This document shows, piece by piece, positions 54,683-63,903 of a stretch of 64,000 bases of DNA. The stretch comes from JASHUC01 sp963849095. GTDB lineage: Bacteria; Pseudomonadota; Gammaproteobacteria; Steroidobacterales; Steroidobacteraceae. The stretch is taken from assembly GCA_963849095.1 (NCBI GenBank), contig CAWKGA010000007.1, positions 248,001-312,000 on the forward strand. The letters run 5' to 3'. The notes beneath the pieces were generated by a model. That model did no database searches and was not told the origin of the DNA. It saw only the letters and a program-made list of their open reading frames with translations. Made by a program: the position numbers and the translations under genes. Every line of letters starts with the position of its first letter. The stretch's first letter is position 1.

Positions 54683-56374
54683 ATGAGTCCTTCCCGCTTA
54701 CGAATCCCGCGTGTCGAGCCGCTCGGGCTGCTCCTGAGTGTCGCGCTCGGCTGCGCCACCCCACTCGCGGCATTCGCCCAGGCGCAGCCGCCCTCGGGTG
54801 GTCAGCTGCAGCAGCAGCTGACCTTGCCGCCTGCCCCGGCCAATGCGTCGATACCATCGCTCGAGATCGAGCAGCCCGGCGAGAAGCGCTCGGCGAGCAC
54901 GGCGCCGATTCCCGTGAAGGTGATTGAGGTCACCGGCAACACATTGCTGTCGACTGCGCAGTTGCACGCGCTGGTGGCATCCGCGGAAGGGAAGACGCTC
55001 AACCTCGCGCAGCTGCAGGCGCTCGCCGGGCGCATCACCGCGTTCTATCACCGCCATGGTTACCCTTTGGCGCGTGCCTACGTGCCGGCGCAGCGCATCG
55101 TGAACGGCAAGGTCACACTCGCGGTCCTCGAGGCGCGCTACGGTCAGGTGCGGCTCGACAATCGAAGCACGACCTCCGATCGACCGCTGCGCGAGACGCT
55201 GGCTCCGCTCGCAAGCGGCGCGCCTGTGAGCGAGGACACCCTGGACCGCGCGCTGCTCCTCATGTCGGACATTCCCGGCGTCATCGTCAACTCCACGTTG
55301 CGCCCCGGCACGGCGACTGGCACGTCGGCCCTGGATGTCGATGTCACCTCGGGCCAGCCGTACGCCGGACTGGCCGCCGTCGACGACTACGGCAACCGCT
55401 ACACCGGCCGCACCCGCGGCACCGGCAGGCTAGACGTGAACGGCCCGCTGGGCGAGGGCGACCAGCTCATCGTGAATCTGCTGACCTCCGGCTCGGGCCT
55501 CTCGTATGGTCAGCTCGACTATCGCTTCTTGCTCGATGGGGCGGGGACTGTCCTCGGCGCCTCGGCGTCGGAGCTCTACTACCAGCTCTCGGGACACCTT
55601 GCGCCGCTTGGAGCACGGGGCACGGCGCAGGTGGATAGTCTCGACGTGAGCAACCCGTTGATTAGAACGGTCGCGGGCAATCTGTACTTGCAACTGCAGT
55701 ACGACCACAAGGATCTGCTCGATCGACTGGATGCGGCCTATATCCATGACTATCGCCTGACGAACGATGCGACAGTGACGCTCGGCGGCGATCGGCGCGA
55801 CGCCTATGGCATCACCAATTTCAGTGTCAGCGCCACGCTCGATGACGTGGGCTTCGAGAACGAGGCGGCCCGCATCGCCGACCGCCTCGGCGCCGACACT
55901 CAGGGAGTGAGCGGGCACTACGACTTCACCGTCGCTCGTCTGCAGCAGCTCGATGAGCACGACGGCATATACCTCGCCGCGACCGGTCAGCTCGCGAGCC
56001 GCAATCTCGACCCGTCGGACCAGTTCTATCTCGGCGGTCCGAGCAATGCACGCGGCTACGACGTGGGTGTGCTGACGGGCGCGGATGGGTATCTGCTCAC
56101 GGCGGAGTGGCGCCGCTCACTGCCGCTACCCTGGCGGGGTGCGTGGCTCGCGAGTTTATTCGTCGATCGCGGGGGTCTGCAGGTGTACAAGGAGCCGGTG
56201 GCGCGGGGCCCGAACTCCGCTACGCTGGCAGACGCGGGGGCGGGCCTGCACTGGGACGGACCCGGCCAATGGCAGCTCAGCCTGCAGGCTGCAACTCCCA
56301 TCGGACCGTCCTCACCGCTTCTCGGGCCAACCTCCGGCGCCCGCATCTGGGCTCAGATCCAGAAAGGGTTCTGA
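54683..56374 (+). CDS. TpsB outer-membrane transporter (ShlB/FhaC/HecB family)
   Basis: A 563-residue outer-membrane protein that exports the TpsA protein. It has a signal peptide (GLLLSVALGCATPLAAFAQ), a Pro/Gln-rich linker, two POTRA domains (IPVKVIEVTGNTLLSTAQLH ... AFYHRHGYPLARAYVPAQ, then a second one with DRALLLMSDIPGVIVNST), and a 16-strand barrel. Near the barrel end are FYLGGPSNARGYDVG (the conserved RGY/VRGY-type motif of loop 6) and a terminal Phe. It lies 35 bp after tpsA in one operon. About 270 bp without any recognisable gene follow it. Confidence 0.93.
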   Translation: MSPSRLRIPRVEPLGLLLSVALGCATPLAAFAQAQPPSGGQLQQQLTLPPAPANASIPSLEIEQPGEKRSASTAPIPVKVIEVTGNTLLSTAQLHALVASAEGKTLNLAQLQALAGRITAFYHRHGYPLARAYVPAQRIVNGKVTLAVLEARYGQVRLDNRSTTSDRPLRETLAPLASGAPVSEDTLDRALLLMSDIPGVIVNSTLRPGTATGTSALDVDVTSGQPYAGLAAVDDYGNRYTGRTRGTGRLDVNGPLGEGDQLIVNLLTSGSGLSYGQLDYRFLLDGAGTVLGASASELYYQLSGHLAPLGARGTAQVDSLDVSNPLIRTVAGNLYLQLQYDHKDLLDRLDAAYIHDYRLTNDATVTLGGDRRDAYGITNFSVSATLDDVGFENEAARIADRLGADTQGVSGHYDFTVARLQQLDEHDGIYLAATGQLASRNLDPSDQFYLGGPSNARGYDVGVLTGADGYLLTAEWRRSLPLPWRGAWLASLFVDRGGLQVYKEPVARGPNSATLADAGAGLHWDGPGQWQLSLQAATPIGPSSPLLGPTSGARIWAQIQKGF

Positions 56375-56643
56375 TCCCTACGCGCAGAGACCAAGCTGCT
56401 CTCGAACGATGCCAGTTTGGGCTCGTCCTGGGGGCGCGAAGCTCTACGATCGCCGATGTTGCTCTAGCTGGCGGTGAGCTTCGACGCTCCACAGCAGGTA
56501 GAATGCGGGAGACTCCGACCTCGGCGGCGAGTTTCTTATCGCGTTGGAGCTTGCACGAGGCGAACATGACTGACGAATCGAGGGGGCCTTGACTTGATCT
56601 CCTCATGGTAGGATTTCGATGATCGCGACGGGGGGGCGCTGGC

Positions 56644-57117
56644 ATGAGCGCAGTCAAGCTGTCAAGAACGAGGACATTACCTCGCGTCTCGGTCCTGGTG
56701 TTGCTCCTCACAATCGCTGCCGCGCACGCGAGCGACAATTCAAAAATCGACGCTCGAGGTGTTCGCGCTGTTGGCTCAACATGGCAGCAGCCCCATCAGC
56801 GATACCCCGCCGCCTCCCGTCATCATTAGATCGAAGCCGCCGAGCCTGCAGGCGCTGGATCAGCAGCTGTCCGCGGTTCAGCAGGCTCTCGCGGACCAAA
56901 AGACGGGGCTGACCCAGGCCCAGGCGATGCTGGCGTTCTGGCAGGCGCAGCCCGCGGCGGGGGGAAGGGGGGGGGAGAGGAGGCCGCGGAGGCCCAGCAG
57001 CTGACAACGATCAATGTGCCGAATTGGACCCATGCCATCATCGCCGACCAGCGCCTCGTGGCGACACTGCAAGCGCAGATGGCCCAGCTGCTCGCACAGA
57101 TCGAGGCGGCTCAATAG
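56644..57117 (+). pseudogene. small exported Gln-rich protein with two frameshifts (A- and G-tracts)
   Basis: ATG 56644 starts a signal peptide (LPRVSVLVLLLTIAAAHA). The frame then fails near the AAAAA tract at about 56740-56745; the next frame reads QKSTLEVFALLAQHG ... PPSLQALDQQLSAVQQALAD and fails at the G-rich run at about 56957-56975. A third frame then gives EAAEAQQLTTINVPNWTHAI and ends AQLLAQIEAAQ at 57117. Joined, the pieces make one plausible protein of about 155 residues with coiled-coil character. Homopolymer slippage could reflect mutation, sequencing error or phase variation. No family is recognised. The TPR-hydrolase gene follows after 43 bp. Confidence 0.5.
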
Positions 57118-57160
57118 GCCTGGGATGCCACGCAGCGACTGACGGAAAGGGGGCGAAGTG

Positions 57161-59527
57161 ATGTGGACGCTTCGTGCCAGAGCGGCCGCAGTGTCTCTCT
57201 GGGGTGCCTTGTTTGCGATCGGGGGGCACTCGCCGATCGCCACTGCAGCCGATATCGATCAATGGGCGCTTTGCATGGGCGGCGGCGGCACTGCGAGGGC
57301 GATCCAGGAGTGCTCCGCCATCATCGCCTCCGGGCGCGAGCTGGCGGATAGTCTCCCCTATGCCTATGTGTATCGGGGCCGCGCACATCTGACGCTCAAG
57401 CAAGTTGATGTCGCCCTCACCGACTTTACCGCTGCACTGAAGTTTGATCCGCAGCTCGCGCATGCGCACTACGGTCTCGGCCAGATCCATGAGTTGCGCG
57501 AGGACTGGTCTCACGCCGCGACCGAATTTGGCATCGCCGCAGGGAGCGTGAGCGAGGACGCCGACATCGACGATTTCACGTCGGAGGGTCAGGGCTCGTT
57601 CCGCGCCGAAACGTTCACCGCGCGCGGCTACGCATTGTTCAAGAACGGCGAGCTGGAGCTGGCGCTGGTCAACCTGAACGAGGCCAGCCGATTTTGTCCG
57701 ACCTGCAGCGCGCCGTTCCGTGATGAGGCATTGGTGTTCGATGCGCTGCACCGCGGTGGCGACGCGGCGCAGGCTGCTGATCGAGCAATCGCGCTTAACC
57801 CGCGTTCGGGAGCGGCCTTCTTGGTGCGAGGGTTGAACAAGGCGCGCGCCGGAGGGTTCGCGCAGGCTATGTCCGACTACGATGAGGCGATCCGCCTTTC
57901 GCCGACGCTGGCGAGCGCCTACAGAGCCCGAGCCAGCGACGAGAAGAGATTGGGCCGCAGTGCGCAGGCCGCGGCCGACGCGAGGATGGCGGCGCAACTC
58001 GAGCAGGGCGACGCGCCCCCGTCCGCGAGCGCCCCGCCCGTCGATGTGCATATCGAACGCGTGCTGTCGGCACCTGTGCTGCGCGAGGATGAGCTGAAGG
58101 CACTATTCTCCGGCCGGAGCTGGCAAGCCCATCAAGGCCCCTGGCTCGCCACGCTCGAGTTCCGCGAGGATGGGACGTTTCGCGAGCACCTCAAGGACAG
58201 CACGGAGGGCAGCACGCTCGAGGTCAGCTGGGATGGGACCTGGGGCGCAGTTCGTGATGAGCTGTGCATCTACACCAATGTCGCGTTGTGCCTCGCGGCG
58301 CACGCGGCGGAGGGCGATCTGGTGCTGGCCCGTGCCAGCGAAGGCGGATACCGTGCTACGCAGGAGTCGATCGCCCCGGGGACGATCGAGTACTTCGGGG
58401 CGGTCGCTGCGCTCAAACCGCTGGTGCTCCATCCAGGCAGCGCTCCCGTGGCGGAATTTCCGCTGGAGGAAATGTGGATGCGCGCCGCACCGGGCGCCAG
58501 CCATGGTCCGAAGACGCTCTTCTACTACATGCATGGCTTCGACGGCCGCGCGCGCGAGCATTCCCCGCTGCCGGAGTATTTCGTCAGCGAATTGCAGCGA
58601 TCGCGCGGCTGGGACATCATCGACGCCAACTATCCGCGCGCCGGTGTTGCCCAGATCCGGCGCTTCGGGGCAGCCAATTTTGGCGCCGCCGTGTTCGTGG
58701 CGCGGCGGCTGAAGGAGCTCAAGGCGCAGGGTTACGAGCGCATCTATGTCGGAGGGCAATCCTGGGGCGGCTGGAACAGCCTGTTGCTGGCAACGATGCC
58801 GGGCCTTCCGTTGGACGGTGTGGTGCTGGTCGTGCCCGCCAGCTATGGTTGGCGTTTCACGGGCGCCGACCGCGATGATCCGAACTATGCGAACAACAAG
58901 CTCCTGTTCGACCAGGCTATCGAGCACGTGCGTTATCCGACCGTCGGCGTGTTCTTCCTCGGCGACGAATACGAACCGGCGGATCGGGGAGCGGGTGCTG
59001 CAGCGGCATTGACGCGCCACGGCATTGCCAATCTCATCATCGACCATCCACCAGGGTTTTCCGGACATGGCTCGGGCTGGTTTCCGGCGTTCGATTTTCT
59101 CTATGGCGCCTGCATCGCGAATTTCCTCGAATCGCCTCGAACCGAGCAGTGCTCGCCACGCCGAATTCCGCTGGACGTCGGTGACTTCCGGGGCATCGTC
59201 GTCGAGCAACAGCTCAGCAAGCGCCACCTGAGCGCCGCGACGCTCGAGGAACTGAAGGGCAGGCAGTTTGCTGTCTATCCGCAGGGCGAGCTGCGCGACA
59301 TCGTGTCGACCGACCAGACCCAGGTGAAGGGCTACGGCATCGGCGAATTTCTCCAGAGCTCCTCGTTCCGTGGGGATTCGTACTGCGTTCGTGCACGCGT
59401 CGAGTACAACCAACCCGAGACCACGGACGAGATCTGCGAGCGGTTGATCAAATGGTCTGACGATGAGCTCCTCGGGCTCGACCCGAAGAGCGGCCACGTG
59501 CTGCAGTGGTGGGTCGCCTATCCTTGA
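57161..59527 (+). CDS. exported TPR protein with C-terminal alpha/beta-hydrolase domain
   Basis: 788 residues with a signal peptide (MWTLRARAAAVSLWGALFA ... IATA). Residues 30-290 hold TPR units (YVYRGRAHLTLKQVDVALTD, AHYGLGQIHELREDWSHAAT, FLVRGLNKARAGGFAQAMSD). A beta-rich middle (about 310-420, GPWLATLEFREDGTFREHL) follows. The last part is an alpha/beta hydrolase: FYYMHGFDGRAREHS, nucleophile elbow YVGGQSWGGWNSLL, VPASYGWRF, and DHPPGFSGHGSGW with the likely His. The C-terminal 150 residues have no recognised domain. AAAGGGGG lies seven bases before ATG 57161 (a GTG at 57158 is adjacent). Substrate unknown; periplasmic location is inferred from the signal peptide. Confidence 0.75.
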   Translation: MWTLRARAAAVSLWGALFAIGGHSPIATAADIDQWALCMGGGGTARAIQECSAIIASGRELADSLPYAYVYRGRAHLTLKQVDVALTDFTAALKFDPQLAHAHYGLGQIHELREDWSHAATEFGIAAGSVSEDADIDDFTSEGQGSFRAETFTARGYALFKNGELELALVNLNEASRFCPTCSAPFRDEALVFDALHRGGDAAQAADRAIALNPRSGAAFLVRGLNKARAGGFAQAMSDYDEAIRLSPTLASAYRARASDEKRLGRSAQAAADARMAAQLEQGDAPPSASAPPVDVHIERVLSAPVLREDELKALFSGRSWQAHQGPWLATLEFREDGTFREHLKDSTEGSTLEVSWDGTWGAVRDELCIYTNVALCLAAHAAEGDLVLARASEGGYRATQESIAPGTIEYFGAVAALKPLVLHPGSAPVAEFPLEEMWMRAAPGASHGPKTLFYYMHGFDGRAREHSPLPEYFVSELQRSRGWDIIDANYPRAGVAQIRRFGAANFGAAVFVARRLKELKAQGYERIYVGGQSWGGWNSLLLATMPGLPLDGVVLVVPASYGWRFTGADRDDPNYANNKLLFDQAIEHVRYPTVGVFFLGDEYEPADRGAGAAAALTRHGIANLIIDHPPGFSGHGSGWFPAFDFLYGACIANFLESPRTEQCSPRRIPLDVGDFRGIVVEQQLSKRHLSAATLEELKGRQFAVYPQGELRDIVSTDQTQVKGYGIGEFLQSSSFRGDSYCVRARVEYNQPETTDEICERLIKWSDDELLGLDPKSGHVLQWWVAYP

Positions 59528-59575
59528 GGCAGAGGCGAGCAGACGTACCGGGCGGGTAGTCCTGGAGGTTATGCC

Positions 59576-60268
59576 TTGGAAAATCCAAAGTCTTCCCAGA
59601 CCCGGGTTCTACTGGCACTCATGCTGCTGCTGCCGGCGCTGTGTGGCAGAGCACATGCCCAGATCGTCGCCTTTGGCGCGAGCAACGTGGCCGGAAAGAA
59701 CGTCGCCGCCAGGGAAGCGTTTCCAGCGCAACTCCGGGCCATGCTGCGAGAGAAGGGTTACACCGTTGCGGTGCTAAACGCCGGAATTTCCGGCAATACC
59801 ACCGCCGAGATGCGCAAGCGCGTGGATACGGACATACCCGAGGGAACGGCGATCGTCATCTTGGATTCCTGCGGCGGGTACCATAACGACGAACAGAAGG
59901 GCATCAGCCGCAACCAGGGCGATGCCGACATGGCTGCCATCGATGCGCGCCTGAAGGAACGGGGTATCAAGGTGGTTCCGGTCGGCGCGGCGGATCTGGG
60001 CAAGGAATATCGGCAACAGGACGGACTGCACTTGACCCGGGAAGGCTACAAACTGCTTGCCCGACAACTGCTCCCTAGGGTCACCGAGGTGCTCGGGCCC
60101 CCAACAGGCCCACCTTTATCCGTGAGGGAGGCCTGCGCGGCCGATGCCCGCCGTCTCTGCGCCAATGCGTTGGGCGACGACGCGAAACGCCACAGCTGCA
60201 TGCAGGAACATCGCTCAGAACTCTCCAAAGACTGCCTCCACGCGATCGTGGAGAGCCGGCGACAATGA
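59576..60268 (+). CDS. exported SGNH/GDSL hydrolase with Cys-rich C-terminal tail
   Basis: 230 residues starting at TTG 59576, eight bases after GGAGG; the nearby ATG 59571 is in another frame. A signal peptide (LLALMLLLPALCGRAHA) leads to an SGNH hydrolase: block I FGASNVAGKNV with the nucleophile Ser, NAGISGNTTAEM, LDSCGGYHNDE, and block V DGLHLTREGY with catalytic Asp/His. The C-terminal 45 residues carry CAADARRLCANALGDDAKR, then C...LSKDC, a copy of the Cys-rich GLG1/FGFR1 repeat. The family cleaves acyl or aryl esters or acts on cell-wall polysaccharides; the actual substrate is unknown. Confidence 0.82.
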   Translation: MENPKSSQTRVLLALMLLLPALCGRAHAQIVAFGASNVAGKNVAAREAFPAQLRAMLREKGYTVAVLNAGISGNTTAEMRKRVDTDIPEGTAIVILDSCGGYHNDEQKGISRNQGDADMAAIDARLKERGIKVVPVGAADLGKEYRQQDGLHLTREGYKLLARQLLPRVTEVLGPPTGPPLSVREACAADARRLCANALGDDAKRHSCMQEHRSELSKDCLHAIVESRRQ

Positions 60269-60287
60269 CGTTACGTCTCGATCGCGT

Positions 60288-60992
60288 TCAGCACGGCGCT
60301 GGTTTCGGTCGCCAGCGGAGCGATGGCAGCACGAACATCAGGCCGAGCAGCGCACCTGCAGCAACGTCGATCGCCATATGTTGTTTGATCGCCATCGTCG
60401 AATAGGCGATGACAACGAACCAGGCTGAATTGATCAATCGCAAGGAGAGCGGCGCTCGAGTCGAACGAAGCACCTCATCCAGACGCAGCAGGGTGAAGGT
60501 CGCCGCGGCGACATGCATCGACGGGCACGCATTACCAGCTTCATCTAGCCGATGGAGCAGGTCAAGGCCGGAAAGAGTAGCGGCGCCCCGCGGCAGCGGT
60601 GGCACCTGAGTCGGCCAGAAATAAAAGATCCCGAGCCCCGCGACGCAGAGTCCCGCCATCCAGAGGGCGTACACGGCAATCTCGGAGAACGATCGCTGTA
60701 GCGCTGGCCCGGCACCCACGTAGATCCATAGCGAGACGTACGCGGACAAGAATTGTGGCTGGTACGAAATCAATAGATCTAGTGAGGTCGCCGGCATCGT
60801 GATCGGCACGTACGCGGGGTACTGCTGTACATGAAAGTAGCCAATGAAGAAAAGCGCGTTGAACAGCGTGGTCCCTATTAGGGTCAGGACCCAATTTCTG
60901 CGTAGCCGCATTCCGAGCTCATGGTCCCAGCGCGGCGAGCTGGTTTCCGCGGCCGTTTGAGCATTGCGCTGTTCAGAGAAAAGTTCTGCCAC
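60288..60992 (-). CDS. PAP2-superfamily membrane phosphatase
   Basis: A 234-residue inner-membrane protein with about six hydrophobic segments. The PAP2 phosphatase signature is split as usual: CPSMHVAAATFTLL (PSxH) and YSTMAIKQHMAIDVAAG (His-Asp pair, with K/R position). Such enzymes remove phosphate from lipid phosphates such as undecaprenyl pyrophosphate or phosphatidic acid. The KxxxxxxRP motif is not clear. The GTG at 60992 has no good ribosome-binding site, so the true start may be further in. It is convergent with the SGNH hydrolase gene. Confidence 0.82.
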   Translation of the reverse strand: MAELFSEQRNAQTAAETSSPRWDHELGMRLRRNWVLTLIGTTLFNALFFIGYFHVQQYPAYVPITMPATSLDLLISYQPQFLSAYVSLWIYVGAGPALQRSFSEIAVYALWMAGLCVAGLGIFYFWPTQVPPLPRGAATLSGLDLLHRLDEAGNACPSMHVAAATFTLLRLDEVLRSTRAPLSLRLINSAWFVVIAYSTMAIKQHMAIDVAAGALLGLMFVLPSLRWRPKPAPC

Positions 60993-61022
60993 TCCAGTAG
61001 CTCCAAAAGTATCCGATGAGCG

Positions 61023-61742
61023 TCATCTCGGCGAAGGCGGGTATTCGTCGTGACGGCGCGGCCACCCGGGATATCCGTCCTCGCGGCGCCCCTCCGGGGT
61101 CAGGTCGAGGTAATGGTGCGTGGCCAGCAGCACGTCGAGCCCGCGAGCATACGTGGAGTATGTGAGCAAGACCTTGCCGCCTTCGTCCTTCAAGAAAACG
61201 CTCAGACCAGGAAGCTCCTCGCTTAGGTATCGACTCTCCGTCGTGATCGTGCCGAAGTTGTAGTCGATCCGGCCCTGGTCGATCTGCTCCCTCGTGAAGG
61301 AGACGTGAAAGTCGTAGTTGAAATCGCTGCCTAAGGACGACACCCACTCGAAGTGCCAGCCCATGCGCTTCTTGTACGCGAGTATCCTGGAAAGGGGCGC
61401 GCGGGACACTGCTACGATTGTCACGTTGTGGTGGGGGAGGTGCCGAGCCGGTCCGCCGATGTGCTCGGCCTGAAAGGAGCAACCGGGACAGGCGGCATTC
61501 CACTCGGGCCCGTACATCAGATGATGGACGACGAGCTGGCTGCGGCCCTTGAAGAGGTCTGCGAGCGTACTGCGACCCTGCTCGGTCTCGAAAATGTAGC
61601 TCTTCTCGATCTTCAGCCAGGGAAGCCCACGCCGCTCGGCGGCGAGCCTGTCCCCCTCGCGAATATGCGCCTTTTCCTTCTCGAGGAACGTCTTCCGTGC
61701 GGTGAGCCATTCCTCTTGCGAAACGATCTTGTTCGGATTCAT
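61023..61742 (-). CDS. DUF899 thioredoxin-like family protein
   Basis: 239 residues matching DUF899: EEWLTARKTFLEKEKAHIRE, RRGLPWLKIEKSYIFETEQG, LVVHHLMYGPEWNAACPGCS, and VSRAPLSRILAYKKRMGWHF. The C-P-G-C-S segment sits where thioredoxin-like proteins have their CxxC. AGGAAGG lies four bases before the ATG. The function is not established; reductase or detoxification roles have been suggested for relatives. It lies 30 bp upstream of the PAP2 gene on the same strand, so the two may share a transcript. Confidence 0.88.
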   Translation of the reverse strand: MNPNKIVSQEEWLTARKTFLEKEKAHIREGDRLAAERRGLPWLKIEKSYIFETEQGRSTLADLFKGRSQLVVHHLMYGPEWNAACPGCSFQAEHIGGPARHLPHHNVTIVAVSRAPLSRILAYKKRMGWHFEWVSSLGSDFNYDFHVSFTREQIDQGRIDYNFGTITTESRYLSEELPGLSVFLKDEGGKVLLTYSTYARGLDVLLATHHYLDLTPEGRREDGYPGWPRRHDEYPPSPR

Positions 61743-61975
61743 GGCGCCTTCCTCACTCTATGAATGCTACGACGGTTGACGCGTGCGTAACGCATTTCGT
61801 CCGCGCCAGATCCCCGCCGCCGGGCTATAGTCACGATGACGCAGGGTACATCAACCGGTTCGTACAGGGGCGATACCCTACCAAGGACAGCATTGGCCGC
61901 CGTTGACGCCGCCTATCGTCAGGTAAGTTGATTTCTTCCGCCGACTTCGGCGGACGTTTCCGGAGCTACGAATAC
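61743..61975. other. divergent intergenic region between the DUF899 gene and the porin
   Basis: About 230 bp with no gene seen. A CCGCCG-ACTT-CGGCGG hairpin at 61938-61953 lies just before the proposed porin start and could affect translation. Confidence 0.4.
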
Positions 61976-63472
61976 ATGCTGATGACCTTTCCCCGTCGAC
62001 TGCGAAAAAAGGGGAGGCCGCAGAATTACCCGAAAGGAGCGGATCCGAGAGAGCGTCTTTGCGCGGCGCTCCCGTCAAAACCGTCATGCAGAGCTTCCGC
62101 CAAGTCGCGGTTCCGGTGGTGTGCGCTGGTTCTGACCTTGACGGCTTCGGTCCCCGCACTGGCGCAGCAGAAGACCGGCCCCGGTGTCCCCGGCGACGAC
62201 GAACTCACATGGCATGGCATCACGCTGTATGGAGTGGTCAACGTAGGCCTGCAATACGACACGCACGGCGCGCCGTTCAGCCCCTATCGTCCGGCCGCGA
62301 GTGGCAACATCGTCCGGCAGAACAGCCACCAGTCGGTGCTTGGCCTGACGCCGAGCAACATGGGCCAGTCCAGAGTGGGCCTGCAGGGCATCGAGCCGCT
62401 CTACAAGGACTGGTCGGCGGTGTTCCAGCTGGAGAGCTTCTTCAACCCCCAGTCCGGCGAAATCGCCGATTCTCTGAAATCCTTGGCGGTGGACAACGGT
62501 CGATCCCTGACGACCCAGAGCGTCGCCGTCGATGGCAGCTCCGCGGGTCAGCCCTTCCAGACCGCCTTTGTCGGGCTGCAATCGACCCAATTTGGCGCCC
62601 TCACCTTCGGTCGTCAGGTGACGCTGCTGCAGGAAGGCACCATCAGGTACGACCCCAATTACAACGCTACGGCGTTCGGCCTGCTCGGCGCCTCAAACAC
62701 CTATTCCGGTGGTGGCAGCAGCGAGGATAACCGGCTCGATTCGACCGCGAAGTACTTGGTCAGCTTCAATGATCTGTTGCACTTGGGTGCCCTGTACAAA
62801 TTCAACGGATCCAATGGGTCGGCGGCCACCGCCGTACAGGCGGATATCGGCGCTGATCTTGGGGCCGCATCGGTCGATGCCTATTACTCGAAGGTCAACA
62901 GCGCCATCACCGCAAGCTCCCTGACCGCCGCCCAGGTCACCACGCTTCCGGCAGGGTATTCGCTGTCGAATTCGCTGGCAGCGACCGTTTCGGACAACAC
63001 GGCGTATGCCCTCATGGCGCTGTACAAGGTCGATCCGCTTGAATTTCTTGGCGGCTATGAATACATCAAGTATTCCGATCCCAAGACTCCGCTGAGCGCC
63101 GGGTTCATGGACATCGGCGGATACGTTCTGGCCTTCGTCAACAACACTGCCTACTCCAATTCGAAGCTCGTGCAGGTATATTGGAGCGGCGTTCGCTACA
63201 CCGTCATTCCCGGCCTTGAGCTGACGGCGGCGTATTACGGCGTTCACCAGGATGCCTACGGCAGGGGAACTCAGGCGGGCTGCTCGACAGCCGCGCACAG
63301 TGCTTGCAGCGGCGCGCTCGAGGCCGTTTCTCTCGATGCCGACTACCGCTTCAACGTGCACTTCGATGTTTACGCGGGCGCCATGTATAGCGGGGTGCAC
63401 GACGGGATGGCCAGCGGCTACATCTACACAACCAACATTAACCCGACCATTGGCGTACGGTACAAATTCTGA
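61976..63472 (+). CDS. outer-membrane porin (Gram-negative general porin, Porin_4 type)
   Basis: About 498 residues. After an unusually long basic N-terminal extension comes a signal peptide core (WCALVLTLTASVPALAQ). The mature part starts SVTLYG-like (ITLYGVVNVGLQYDTHG) and has VGLQGIEPLYKDWSAVFQLE, FVGLQSTQFGALTFGRQ, several beta strands, and the last strand INPTIGVRYKF with the terminal Phe needed for outer-membrane insertion. It should form a trimeric 16-strand channel. The start is uncertain: ATGs at 61976 and 61982 and a TTG at 61928 are all in frame, and all give a long stretch before the signal core, which is odd. Confidence 0.82.
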   Translation: MLMTFPRRLRKKGRPQNYPKGADPRERLCAALPSKPSCRASAKSRFRWCALVLTLTASVPALAQQKTGPGVPGDDELTWHGITLYGVVNVGLQYDTHGAPFSPYRPAASGNIVRQNSHQSVLGLTPSNMGQSRVGLQGIEPLYKDWSAVFQLESFFNPQSGEIADSLKSLAVDNGRSLTTQSVAVDGSSAGQPFQTAFVGLQSTQFGALTFGRQVTLLQEGTIRYDPNYNATAFGLLGASNTYSGGGSSEDNRLDSTAKYLVSFNDLLHLGALYKFNGSNGSAATAVQADIGADLGAASVDAYYSKVNSAITASSLTAAQVTTLPAGYSLSNSLAATVSDNTAYALMALYKVDPLEFLGGYEYIKYSDPKTPLSAGFMDIGGYVLAFVNNTAYSNSKLVQVYWSGVRYTVIPGLELTAAYYGVHQDAYGRGTQAGCSTAAHSACSGALEAVSLDADYRFNVHFDVYAGAMYSGVHDGMASGYIYTTNINPTIGVRYKF

Positions 63473-63498
63473 TGTCGGGCCCTCGCGGCAATCGCCAG

Positions 63499-63903
63499 TC
63501 AGTTGCTCCGCAACTGCCTCATCAGGCCCACGAAGTCCAATTCGCCCCACGACTCGGCGATCCTTGCGCCCACGAATCGATAGATCACGATTCCCGTGAT
63601 TGTAACGCGTCGTCCAGTAGCTTCGGCTCCGTAGAACATCCCAGTGTGCGTCGCCCGAGTAGCGACCCGGAGCACGACCTTGTCGCGGACTCCGAACAGG
63701 TCAGCGACCTCGTAGGAGATTTCGGAAAACGAGGCGGCAAATCCTCGCTCGAGGCGCACCAGATCATCCAGCGACTGAGGTGGCTGTCCGCCCAGATGTC
63801 CAAGGTAATCGGGAGTGAAGTACTCGTTGAAATCGCCCGTAAATCCCCGTTCGCCCATCTTGAGCCATCGGCGCACGAGCGCCTTGTTGGTCTCGAGAGT
63901 CAT
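63499..63903 (-). CDS. SnoaL-like ester-cyclase/NTF2-fold protein
   Basis: 134 residues from ATG 63903 with GAGG ten bases upstream; a longer frame to 63939 is possible. The pattern NKALVRRWLKMGERGFTGDF, FTPDYLGHLGGQPPQSLDDL, GMFYGAEATGRRVTITGIVI, YRFVGARIAESWGELDFVGL is typical of SnoaL-like polyketide cyclase or ester-cyclase-family proteins with the NTF2-like cone fold. Most members have no known substrate. It is convergent with the porin gene; the final 97 bp of the window hold nothing recognisable. Confidence 0.82.
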   Translation of the reverse strand: MTLETNKALVRRWLKMGERGFTGDFNEYFTPDYLGHLGGQPPQSLDDLVRLERGFAASFSEISYEVADLFGVRDKVVLRVATRATHTGMFYGAEATGRRVTITGIVIYRFVGARIAESWGELDFVGLMRQLRSN

